From Bacteroidales bacterium UBA1458 (GTDB lineage Bacteria; Bacteroidota; Bacteroidia; Bacteroidales; VadinHA17): a DNA stretch of 5,873 nucleotides. Both the position numbers and the translations under genes were made by a program. A model generated the notes under the pieces. It was not told the DNA's origin. It saw nothing but the letters and a program-made list of their open reading frames with translations, and made no database searches. Location of the stretch: positions 1 through 5,873 of the forward strand of contig DCSU01000095.1 in the NCBI GenBank assembly GCA_002325785.1, written 5' to 3'. Below, in pieces: positions 1-5,873 of this stretch (its first letter is position 1; every line of letters begins with the position of its first letter).

Positions 1-182
1 GCTTCATCAATGGAATTATCAACAACCTCATAAACAAGATGATGCAAGCCTCTGACACCTACATCACCAATATACATTGCAGGACGTTTTCGCACTGCCT
101 CCAGCCCTTCAAGCACCTGGATGCTGTCAGCCGAATATTCATCCTGTTCCTTACTCCTCTTCCTCTGTTCCTCAGTAGTCAT
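1..182 (-). CDS. gyrB: DNA gyrase subunit B, N-terminal fragment (runs off left edge)
   Basis: This is the first 60 codons of the ATPase subunit of DNA gyrase, the type II topoisomerase that introduces negative supercoils. The start is ATG at 182..180 and the reading frame stays open to the window edge. After a charged, poorly conserved tail of about 15 residues come the conserved GHKL-ATPase segments: VLEGLEAVRKRPAMYIGD (about 23-40) and LHHLVYEVVDNSIDE (about 46-60). Glu52 and Asn56 align with the catalytic base Glu42 and the Mg/ATP-binding Asn46 of E. coli GyrB. The LEGLEAVRKRPAMYIGD wording is typical of Bacteroidota GyrB. ParE shares this fold but is a poorer match over this stretch. No Shine-Dalgarno sequence precedes the start; the leader is almost pure A/T, which is common in this phylum. 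The gene is co-directional with the TPR and barrel genes but probably has its own promoter in the 157-bp gap. The remainder of the protein lies outside the window. Confidence 0.96.
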   Translation of the reverse strand, partial: MTTEEQRKRSKEQDEYSADSIQVLEGLEAVRKRPAMYIGDVGVRGLHHLVYEVVDNSIDE

Positions 183-250
183 TATAAGAATTTTTTATTT
201 TATTTTTTTTGCGTTTAACAGTTTGATAATATGTAATTTATAAAATCACA

Positions 251-258
251 CAAAGGTA
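251..258 (-). promoter_or_regulatory. Candidate -7 box of a gyrB promoter
   Basis: Read on the minus strand this is TACCTTTG, an exact match to the Bacteroidota sigma-ABfr -7 consensus TAnnTTTG, followed by TG. It would start transcription about 60 nt before the gyrB ATG. The matching -33 TTG is not clear: a T-rich run lies about 23 nt upstream instead of a clean TTG at 19-21 nt. The -7 match and its place in an AT-rich gap directly before a core gene support it; the missing -33 keeps this a candidate. Confidence 0.55.
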
Positions 259-307
259 GCAAAATCTAGTAATTTCGCCTTGAAAAATGCTAATTTTCCT
301 TTAAATA

Positions 308-326
308 GATATGAACAATCCATATC
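308..326 (-). terminator. Weak hairpin after the barrel gene, possible terminator
   Basis: On the minus strand GATATG and CATATC form a perfect 6-bp stem (one more G-U pair is possible) around a 7-nt loop, starting 14 nt after the barrel stop codon. It is followed by the short U-containing stretch TATTT. The stem is AT-rich and short and the U tract is interrupted, so it would be a poor intrinsic terminator. It is the only stem-loop I see between the barrel and gyrB. Read-through into gyrB is quite possible. Confidence 0.25.
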
Positions 327-339
327 CTTTTTGTGAAGT

Positions 340-2052
340 TTACAGGCTGTAGGAAAATCCTCCCAGAAGCATAAAGCTGCGTGCCGGGTAATAGTTCCAT
401 TCGAAATAGCGGTTATACGAAATGTTATTGCATTTGACCCAAAGCGAAAGTTCAGGGGTATACCTGTATTCTATCCCAAGGTTAAGGTTTGGATGGAATG
501 GCAGTTTCACCACTTTTTCAGGTGCCCTGACCATGGCATAACGGTCTCCGGTGAGTGACAGGGCCGCCGAAGCAACGATCTTATTCCTCAGGTTGTAATC
601 AACCTTCACGGCTCCATCCCAACCGGGCTTATGCCATGCATATTCATGTCCGGAAATATCATACCCATAATAGTTACCCTGCACAGAAAGGGTCATCTGC
701 CGGTTCAGGGGATGACTGATTTCACCGTGCAATTTCAAAAGATTACCGTCGGCATAGACCGGAACAAAGTAGTTACCTACCCCCAGGGTATCATTCATGA
801 ATAGCAGCATATCCTTGAACATGGTGAAGCTCAAGTCAAGGGCATATGTCGCCGAGACGTTCATACTTCCGGAGAGGCCTGCTGTCAACCTGAGCTGGTT
901 ATCAGTATTGCGCAGGGTGAAAAGAGTATCACCGGGCATCATCCAGGGGTTGACATATGCCGTGTTTCGTGCCTGGTTATTCTCCAGTGAACCATCGATG
1001 GCTGCGGTGAACCTGAGGAATTTCGGGATCACACTGAAGGTGAAGGAGACATCAGGATAGAAGTACATGTAGAGTTTTGTGTTGCCTCCCTCCAGCGGAT
1101 CAGGATTTTCCTTTATTTCAGAAGCAATCTTCAGGCCGAACCGGAACCTCCAGTCTTCATTTCCCCTGGTGATGTAAGGTGCCATGGTAAGGAGATTTCT
1201 TGCCTTGCTGTCGATGCCCTTTGCAAACAGGTAGAGATCATATTCAGCATTGACTCCACCGTAAAAGCCGAACATCTCTGTGCCTCCGCTGGCGGTAATG
1301 CCAGGGTTATGCTGCATGCCACTCCCCTGGAGGGAGAAGAGGTTATACCTCAGAGTTGCATCCCAGTTGAGATCACTGGAGTCAGGCTCCATGGTGAAGT
1401 ACCTTACTTTACCCGAAATATCATAATATAGTGACCGGATCTCCTTTTTGTCAGGATCCCAGCCGGTGACATCAGGATCATATCCGTAAGCATGCCTCGA
1501 CATCTGCCGGAAGTCAATATCGGCATCCAGACGGCTGCGCCGGAAGTATTTTTTACCATACAGAATCGCCTGGTTATCGAGAAATCCGCCATAGACCCTG
1601 GTGTCATTCTCCAGCTCAATCTTGCCAGCTGATCCGTAAGTACGTGTAAAAATACCTATTGTCCCCTTCCTTGATCTCCCGTTGGAGACGCTTATCTCCA
1701 TGAAGGGCGACAGATATGATCCGAAACCAAGACTGACATATCCCTTCTTCAGCTCCGGGAGCGGATCAGGCGACAGTACAGCTGACTTAATAGGACTCAC
1801 CGCGTACTCCGGAACGAATGATCCCGGGGTAAAATCATAGCTAAAAGCAATACTTACCGTGGCAGTGTCATCGGTTGACGGCACCAGGGCTCTCTTCGTC
1901 GCCTCCTGAAGCGTAGGCTTATACGGATTGTAGAGTGTGACGGACCTTTTTATGTTCTCCTCCTGCGTCTGACCGGTGGCGAGCACTGAGATCAGAAGAG
2001 CCGTTGCTGTGATATATGTTTTTCCTTTCATCGCTTTCTCCTTGTTTTTCAT
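340..2052 (-). CDS. Outer-membrane beta-barrel protein, TonB-receptor-like but without a recognisable plug
   Basis: This is a 570-residue predicted exported protein. A short basic N-terminus and a hydrophobic stretch (about 13-27) ending in TGQTQ look like a Sec signal peptide with no lipobox Cys. Residues about 37-60 hold a Tyr/Pro-rich segment (VTLYNPYKPTLQEATKRALVP) and about 61-100 a linker rich in Pro and Ser. From about 104 to the end the sequence alternates short amphipathic strands with polar turns, typical of a transmembrane barrel. The last about 40 residues (NNISYNRYFEWNYYP, then a strand ending GGFSYSL) resemble the C-terminal strands of TonB-dependent receptors. At 570 residues it is short for such receptors, and I see neither a TonB box nor a plug domain, so nutrient import is not supported. 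It follows the TPR gene with a TGATG overlap. The start is uncertain: ATG at 2052 is coupled to the upstream stop, but ATG at 2031 (codon 8) has the better ribosome binding site and gives a tidier signal peptide. Substrate and partner are unknown. Confidence 0.85.
   Translation of the reverse strand: MKNKEKAMKGKTYITATALLISVLATGQTQEENIKRSVTLYNPYKPTLQEATKRALVPSTDDTATVSIAFSYDFTPGSFVPEYAVSPIKSAVLSPDPLPELKKGYVSLGFGSYLSPFMEISVSNGRSRKGTIGIFTRTYGSAGKIELENDTRVYGGFLDNQAILYGKKYFRRSRLDADIDFRQMSRHAYGYDPDVTGWDPDKKEIRSLYYDISGKVRYFTMEPDSSDLNWDATLRYNLFSLQGSGMQHNPGITASGGTEMFGFYGGVNAEYDLYLFAKGIDSKARNLLTMAPYITRGNEDWRFRFGLKIASEIKENPDPLEGGNTKLYMYFYPDVSFTFSVIPKFLRFTAAIDGSLENNQARNTAYVNPWMMPGDTLFTLRNTDNQLRLTAGLSGSMNVSATYALDLSFTMFKDMLLFMNDTLGVGNYFVPVYADGNLLKLHGEISHPLNRQMTLSVQGNYYGYDISGHEYAWHKPGWDGAVKVDYNLRNKIVASAALSLTGDRYAMVRAPEKVVKLPFHPNLNLGIEYRYTPELSLWVKCNNISYNRYFEWNYYPARSFMLLGGFSYSL
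2038..2043 (-). promoter_or_regulatory. Ribosome binding site favouring the second ATG of the barrel gene
   Basis: On the minus strand AAGGAG lies 6 nt before the ATG at 2031..2029, near-ideal spacing, and lies inside the coding sequence if the ATG at 2052 is used. The only comparable motif before the 2052 ATG, AGGAG inside the end of the TPR gene, is 16 nt away, which is too far. The site therefore argues that translation starts, at least partly, at codon 8. Bacteroidota rely little on Shine-Dalgarno pairing, so the first ATG is not excluded. Confidence 0.5.
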
Positions 2053-5000
2053 CAGTTCCGTGGTGCTTCTCCTGTTGCCGGTGTTTCTCCGGAAGTCCCG
2101 GCTGCTGTCAGGGCTGCAAGCTTAGCACGGGCTTCATCAATGATACCGTCATTTTTAACCGTATAGTAGTCGATGAGACTCTGCAGGGTTGCTTTGGCCT
2201 GGAAGGTATCTCCCTTCTTAATGGCAATATCTGACAACAGCAGGAACGTCTTGCCAGTCCAGTAGGCATGGGGGGAGCTCATATCAACGAACTCGTTTGC
2301 CTCTTTCTCGGCTCCGTCAACGTCACCTGCAATCCAAAGCAGTTCAGCAACGTGATACTTGGATTCAGCGCCGTAGGCGGTTGATACTTCATAGCCTACC
2401 CTTCGGTAGTCGTCAAGGGCATCTTCATTATTGCCCAGCCTCTGATTAGCCCTTGCCATCATGAAGGTAGCCTCCCGGGCAAGTTCTTCCGTGAGTTTCT
2501 CCGAAGCAAGGACCATCTCTCCCGCCGCGATAATCTTTTCATCATCCTCAAGAGCGGAGGCGGCACGCATCATGCCCAGCCAGGCATACATGCGGTTCTC
2601 AGGATTGGAAGCCTCACGGCTGAGTTGCTCATAGAGGCCGTATGAGCGCCGGTAATCCGCCTTGCCGAAGGTTATGGATGCGGCCCCCAGCAGCGACTGT
2701 TCCATGAACTGGTTGTTTCCGACGCTGACAATCCTCAGATAGAGGTCAAGGGCTTCATCAGCCTTCCCGGTCCTGTTAAGGCAATCAGCCAGATAGAACC
2801 TCGCGTTCGTGGCAAAACTGCCCGAGGGGAACTCACTGAGATAGTTCCTGAATATCTCTGAGGACCGGTCACAGTTGCCCTTGATGTACTGGTTCTCCCC
2901 TGATACGTAAGTCATCGAATCACGCGTGGTTGCTTCTATATCGCCCAATCCTTCAACATTTTTCATGTAAGCGAAGTAGCCTTCAACATCATCCATGTCA
3001 GTATAGGCATTTCTCAGTCCGTTGACAGCATTACGTGCCTCAGGAGTATTCCTGTAGTTCTCAATCACCTTTTTGAACTGTGCCACAGCCTTTTCATTCT
3101 CACCTGCGTTGTAGTAGATCAGGCCAAGCTGTACCATGGCTGGCGGAACAAACTGGCTGCTGGTGTACCAGGCAATAATATTTGTGAAGTCTGCCTCTCC
3201 CCTCGCAGGCTGTTCCATTGCCACATAGGCCCTCCCGCGCTCAAAAAGAGCGTTCGGCACATAAGCCGACTTCGCGTACTTGGTTATAAGAGCGGTAAGA
3301 GTGGAAATCTTTGCCTCATTGTTGTTGCTCAGGCCCTGCGCAAATCCCTTCTGGAACATGGCATAGTCCGCATCAAGCTTTGCATAGTCAATGACCTTGT
3401 CATAATAGGTTACAGCCGAAGGATAGTCGGCACGGATGTAATAACAATCGGCTATCCGGTTACGTGCATCGGCCGCGATATCGGACCTGGTCTGCTGGTC
3501 AACCGTGTTCTCGAAAGCCTTGAAATAAGGCAGGGCCTTTGCATAATCCCCCTCATTGAACCATACATATCCAAGATTGTAATCTATCAGCTCATACTCA
3601 GGCAGGGCACTGGCCTGAGGCAGCTGCCGGAACATCTCCCAGTCAGTTCCGGCTGCATCAGCATTACCAAGACGGTAATTGGATTCGCCCTTCCAGTACA
3701 GTGCCTGCGCCCTCAACACCGGATTCATCTCCTTATATAACAGTGACTTGTCAAACGTTGTCACTGCCTCAGAATACCTCTTGTTCTGGAAAAGCTCAAT
3801 ACCCCTGTAGTACGCCACCTTCTGGTAAGCCTCTTTGAGCCTGTCATCCCTTGAAGTGATGGTCTCAAGGGAGTTCAGGGCAGCCTGGTAGTTCTTCAGC
3901 CTCATATAGGCCGTTATCAGGTAGTCATATGCCTCGGACACATTCTCCGAGTTGGGGTAAGTCTGTATATAGGTGTGGAGCGCTTCAATACCCTCACCGA
4001 ATGGTGCATAGGAATTTTCATAAGCCAGCTTGGCGAAGTTGAAGAGAGCCTCCTCCTGCACATCGCTGTCGAAGTTCATCCCCGAGGCAGCCGAGAAGGC
4101 CATCTGAGCCCGCTTTTTGTCGTTGCTCTTAAGATAGCACGAACCGAGCATGTAATAGGCATTCTGCGTCAGTATGTCACTCTTGCCCACCACCTGGTTG
4201 AAGAGTTTCGTGGCATTGTCAATATCACCGGTCTGGTAATAGCTGAACGCCAGTTCGTACTTATCGTTCCTGTCGCTGAGTTTTGTGTTCTGAATGAACT
4301 TCTCAAGATAGGGTATCGCCTCGGCGTAGCTGCCCTTTTGGAAATGGGCATCTCCGATGAACCTGTAGAGCTCAGTCTCGCGAGTCTTTCCTGCCTGGTC
4401 AATGAGTGAAGGGCCGGTCTCCAGTATGCCGTCATAGTTTTTGTCGAGGTAGTAAATCTGGACGATATAAAAGGGGACAACGCTCCCGAAGGTCTCATCC
4501 CCCTTCAGCCTCTCAAAGCCTTCCAGGGCCGTGCGGTAAAATCCATTCTCGTAGGCGATGGCCGAGTAATAATAGAGTGCAGGCGATGTAAAATCGGTAT
4601 CAACATCTATCAGCTCCGCAAAGAGCATCTGGGCTCTCTTCTTATCGCCCCTGACGTAATGTGAGTAGCCCAGCTTGAAGAGATATTCAGGCAGCTCCTT
4701 TTCTGACAGCATCATACGGTCAGTCTGTTCAAACCAGGTAATGGCACAATTATAATTGCGCTGCTGATAGCAGTAGAGCCCTGACTCGTACCTTGCCTCA
4801 TTCAGCTTCGGGCTCTCGCTGTTTGTTGCTATGAACCTCTCCATCCTGTACTCCGCATCAGGACTCATCAGCCGCATGGCGGAGAGGGCAGCAAGATACT
4901 CGGCATCAGCCCGCTCAAATTTGTTGCCTTTCTTCTCAGTAGCCAGCCACTTGTCAAACAGTTCAATGGCAGTGGCATATTTGGCTTTGGCGTACATCTC

Positions 5001-5117
5001 GTACCCGTTGTTCAGCAGTGAGTTAAGCTCTTCCCCGGAAAAAGACGACTGTCCCCTGAGGGCAGTACCGGCAGCAAAGGCTGCAACAACAATGATCATC
5101 AAAATCTTCCTGTTCAT
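2052..5117 (-). CDS. Large periplasmic tetratricopeptide-repeat (TPR) scaffold protein
   Basis: This is a 1021-residue protein made almost wholly of TPR-type helical hairpins. Residues 1-23 form a Sec signal (MNRK, hydrophobic core, then ALRGQ) with no lipobox Cys, so a soluble periplasmic location is inferred. TPR-like units are visible at about 32-60, 107-135, 143-173, 177-206, 248-277, 285-310, 318-345, 432-458, 470-498, 511-540, 548-577, 621-650, 657-690, 733-763, 770-797, 881-907, 917-945 and 953-985, with typical cores such as KGSYAEAIPYLEKFI and AGENEKAVAQFKKVIENY. The 621-690 part resembles the TPRs of CpoB/YbgF and BamD-like envelope proteins. Six Cys are present, including the close pairs 116/124 and 749/779. 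The last about 18 residues are a Gly/Thr/Pro-rich tail. TPR arrays bind proteins, so a scaffold or adaptor role is inferred; no catalytic motif is seen. The ATG at 5117 has AAAGGA 7 nt upstream. From memory, Porphyromonas gingivalis has a virulence-linked TPR protein gene (PG1385, TprA) beside gyrB; orthology is likely but unverified. Confidence 0.93.
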   Translation of the reverse strand: MNRKILMIIVVAAFAAGTALRGQSSFSGEELNSLLNNGYEMYAKAKYATAIELFDKWLATEKKGNKFERADAEYLAALSAMRLMSPDAEYRMERFIATNSESPKLNEARYESGLYCYQQRNYNCAITWFEQTDRMMLSEKELPEYLFKLGYSHYVRGDKKRAQMLFAELIDVDTDFTSPALYYYSAIAYENGFYRTALEGFERLKGDETFGSVVPFYIVQIYYLDKNYDGILETGPSLIDQAGKTRETELYRFIGDAHFQKGSYAEAIPYLEKFIQNTKLSDRNDKYELAFSYYQTGDIDNATKLFNQVVGKSDILTQNAYYMLGSCYLKSNDKKRAQMAFSAASGMNFDSDVQEEALFNFAKLAYENSYAPFGEGIEALHTYIQTYPNSENVSEAYDYLITAYMRLKNYQAALNSLETITSRDDRLKEAYQKVAYYRGIELFQNKRYSEAVTTFDKSLLYKEMNPVLRAQALYWKGESNYRLGNADAAGTDWEMFRQLPQASALPEYELIDYNLGYVWFNEGDYAKALPYFKAFENTVDQQTRSDIAADARNRIADCYYIRADYPSAVTYYDKVIDYAKLDADYAMFQKGFAQGLSNNNEAKISTLTALITKYAKSAYVPNALFERGRAYVAMEQPARGEADFTNIIAWYTSSQFVPPAMVQLGLIYYNAGENEKAVAQFKKVIENYRNTPEARNAVNGLRNAYTDMDDVEGYFAYMKNVEGLGDIEATTRDSMTYVSGENQYIKGNCDRSSEIFRNYLSEFPSGSFATNARFYLADCLNRTGKADEALDLYLRIVSVGNNQFMEQSLLGAASITFGKADYRRSYGLYEQLSREASNPENRMYAWLGMMRAASALEDDEKIIAAGEMVLASEKLTEELAREATFMMARANQRLGNNEDALDDYRRVGYEVSTAYGAESKYHVAELLWIAGDVDGAEKEANEFVDMSSPHAYWTGKTFLLLSDIAIKKGDTFQAKATLQSLIDYYTVKNDGIIDEARAKLAALTAAGTSGETPATGEAPRN

Positions 5118-5124
5118 AACTTTA

Positions 5125-5130
5125 TCCTTT
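5125..5130 (-). promoter_or_regulatory. Ribosome binding site of the TPR gene
   Basis: On the minus strand AAAGGA ends 7 nt before the ATG at 5117, good Shine-Dalgarno spacing. It supports that ATG as the start. The same bases also form codons two and three of a mini-ORF (ATG AAA GGA TAA) that begins at 5133. Confidence 0.55.
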
Positions 5131-5153
5131 CATGAGCCTCCGTCAACAGAAAT

Positions 5154-5179
5154 ATACCAACAGGCATACCTGTCGGTAT
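5154..5179 (-). repeat. Inverted repeat / 11-bp leader hairpin upstream of the TPR gene
   Basis: The two arms, minus strand ATACCGACAGG and CCTGTTGGTAT, are complementary over 11 positions around a 4-nt centre (TATG). All pairs are Watson-Crick except one, which is G-U in a minus-strand transcript but A-C in a plus-strand one. It starts 37 nt before the TPR ATG and lies downstream of the candidate TPR promoter, so it would fold in the 5' leader of the TPR-barrel mRNA. No U tract follows, so it is not a standard terminator. As DNA it could equally be an operator palindrome for a dimeric regulator. Confidence 0.6.
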
Positions 5180-5215
5180 TTAGCTTATTTACAATATTTT
5201 GCGCAGGATTTCCGG

Positions 5216-5231
5216 CGCTGTTTATTCAGCG
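5216..5231 (-). repeat. Small inverted repeat in the TPR leader
   Basis: CGCTG and CAGCG form a perfect 5-bp stem around a 6-nt AT-only loop. It lies between the candidate TPR promoter and the larger hairpin at 5154-5179, so it would be the first stem-loop of the leader. A match this short can arise by chance. Confidence 0.25.
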
Positions 5232-5256
5232 GTAAAAATACAACTATAAAATAGGC

Positions 5257-5286
5257 CAAAAGTCTCTTTATTGCTCATTTTATCAA
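5257..5286 (-). promoter_or_regulatory. Candidate promoter of the TPR-barrel operon
   Basis: On the minus strand a TTG (5286..5284, within TGTTG) is followed after exactly 19 nt by GACTTTTG (5264..5257). This fits the Bacteroidota pattern TTG, 19-21 nt, TAnnTTTG, with one mismatch (G for the first T of the -7 box). Transcription would start near 5250, giving a 5' leader of about 130 nt that contains both inverted repeats. It is the best-spaced match I found on this strand in the gap. I found no equally good match on the plus strand for ftsE. Confidence 0.45.
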
Positions 5287-5340
5287 CATCCATGCCACTG
5301 ATTGTTAATTCTTTTTTAATTTGCGCCAAAAGAACCGGCG

Positions 5341-5873
5341 ATGGAAGAAATCTCTCCGCTTGATACAATCATTGAACTGAAGAGCTGTACGATCATGCAG
5401 CAGGACCACCTCGTCCTCTCCGATGTGAATCTGAAGGCCGACAAAGGTGAGTTCATCTATCTTGTCGGAAGGGTCGGGAGTGGTAAGACATCGCTGATAC
5501 GGACGCTGAATGCACAGTTGCCCCTTACCGATGGTGAGGGTTGGGTGGCAGGATTTAACCTTCGTAATCTCAAGAAGAGAGAGATCCCTTTGCTGAGGAG
5601 GAAACTGGGCATTGTTTTTCAGGATTTCCAGTTGCTGAATGACCGGTCTGTTCATGACAACCTCGAGTTTGCACTAAGGGCAACCGGGTGGACCAATAAG
5701 ATAGCCCTGGAAGACCGGATAAGGGAGGTACTGGAAAAGGTAAACCTGCAGAACAAGGGATTCAAGATGCCTCACCAGTTATCAGGCGGAGAGCAGCAGA
5801 GAGTAGTTATTGCAAGGGCACTGCTAAATGATCCGGAGATTATCCTGGCCGACGAGCCGACTGGTAACCTCGA
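5341..5873 (+). CDS. ftsE: Cell division ATP-binding protein FtsE, N-terminal 177 residues (runs off right edge)
   Basis: This is the ATPase subunit of the FtsEX ABC-type complex, which sits at the inner face of the division septum and drives periplasmic peptidoglycan hydrolase activation. Visible motifs in order are Walker A GRVGSGKT (43-50), Q-loop Gln94 in IVFQDFQLL, ABC signature LSGGEQQR (147-154) and Walker B IILADEP (167-173) followed by TGNL, where the window ends. The D-loop start and H-loop are outside; about 50 residues of the usual 220-230 are missing. The G(R/K)VGSGK Walker A, the LNAQLPL segment and the VFQDFQLL Q-loop fit Bacteroidota FtsE better than LolD or MacB ATPases, which share the signature. 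The ATG at 5341 is the only ATG possible: an in-frame TAA lies at 5317-5319. The Shine-Dalgarno is weak (AAAGAA). ftsX is not in view. The gene is divergent from the TPR operon, so the two share a 223-bp control region. Confidence 0.93.
   Translation, partial: MEEISPLDTIIELKSCTIMQQDHLVLSDVNLKADKGEFIYLVGRVGSGKTSLIRTLNAQLPLTDGEGWVAGFNLRNLKKREIPLLRRKLGIVFQDFQLLNDRSVHDNLEFALRATGWTNKIALEDRIREVLEKVNLQNKGFKMPHQLSGGEQQRVVIARALLNDPEIILADEPTGNL

Noticed and set aside
797..1060. Plus-strand open frame of 87 codons inside the barrel gene
   Set aside because: Antisense shadow of beta-strand coding sequence; no signal, domain or start context.
3975..4409. Open frame of 144 codons on the plus strand inside the TPR gene
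   Set aside because: It lies wholly antisense to well-formed TPR repeats; the protein shows no domain or signal, and long antisense frames are expected opposite such a gene.
4169..4498. Open frame of 109 codons on the minus strand in another frame of the TPR gene
   Set aside because: Same strand but out of frame with the TPR coding sequence; composition is Ser/Arg/Thr-rich noise with no recognisable motif.
4081..4670. Repeated DKKRAQM heptapeptide in two TPR units (residues about 158-164 and 333-339), possible recent internal duplication
   Set aside because: The surrounding residues and the underlying codons differ, so it reflects old TPR repeat ancestry or convergence, not a recent duplication.
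4831..5235. Plus-strand open frame of 134 codons spanning the TPR start and part of the intergenic region
   Set aside because: Mostly antisense to the TPR signal peptide and first repeats; its hydrophobic part is the reverse of the leader and signal sequence, and it has no family resemblance.
5255..5332. Direct repeat GCCAAAAG at 5255-5262 and 5325-5332
   Set aside because: Only 8 bp, in AT-rich DNA, and one copy overlaps the candidate -7 box of the TPR promoter; chance is a sufficient explanation.
5305..5655. Minus-strand open frame of 116 codons opposite the start of ftsE
   Set aside because: Antisense to the conserved Walker A and Q-loop region of ftsE, which fully explains the DNA; no motif in the antisense product.

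Overview
The window looks like chromosomal DNA of a member of the Bacteroidota, probably Bacteroidales. The GyrB N-terminus and the FtsE fragment both read like Bacteroidota versions. The TPR and barrel genes have a typical Bacteroidota envelope look: Sec signals ending in Gln-rich sites and a TonB-receptor-like barrel with an aromatic C-terminal strand. The intergenic DNA is AT-rich and carries matches to the Bacteroidota promoter pattern (TTG, about 19 nt, TAnnTTTG). Coding DNA is moderately GC-rich by eye. No mobile element, CRISPR array, tRNA or rRNA gene is seen.

Layout. Three genes lie on the minus strand, read right to left: a large periplasmic tetratricopeptide-repeat protein (5117 to 2052), an outer-membrane beta-barrel protein (2052 to 340), and the 5' end of gyrB (182 to the left edge). 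The TPR stop codon overlaps the barrel's first possible ATG by one base (TGATG), so these two genes are almost certainly one transcript. A 157-bp AT-rich gap separates the barrel from gyrB. It holds a perfect TAnnTTTG -7 box, so gyrB probably has its own promoter. On the plus strand, divergent from the TPR gene across a 223-bp gap, ftsE (ATP-binding subunit of the FtsEX division complex) begins at 5341 and runs off the right edge.

How the genes may work together. The TPR protein and the barrel are both predicted exported and are translationally linked, which suggests an envelope complex with a TPR scaffold in the periplasm docking on a plug-less TonB-receptor-like barrel. Neither has an assigned function that I can state from sequence. 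The pair is the best candidate here for an undescribed system. The divergent intergenic region also holds a plausible minus-strand promoter, a leader of about 130 nt with a strong 11-bp hairpin, and a three-codon mini-ORF just before the TPR start. gyrB and ftsE are ordinary core genes.
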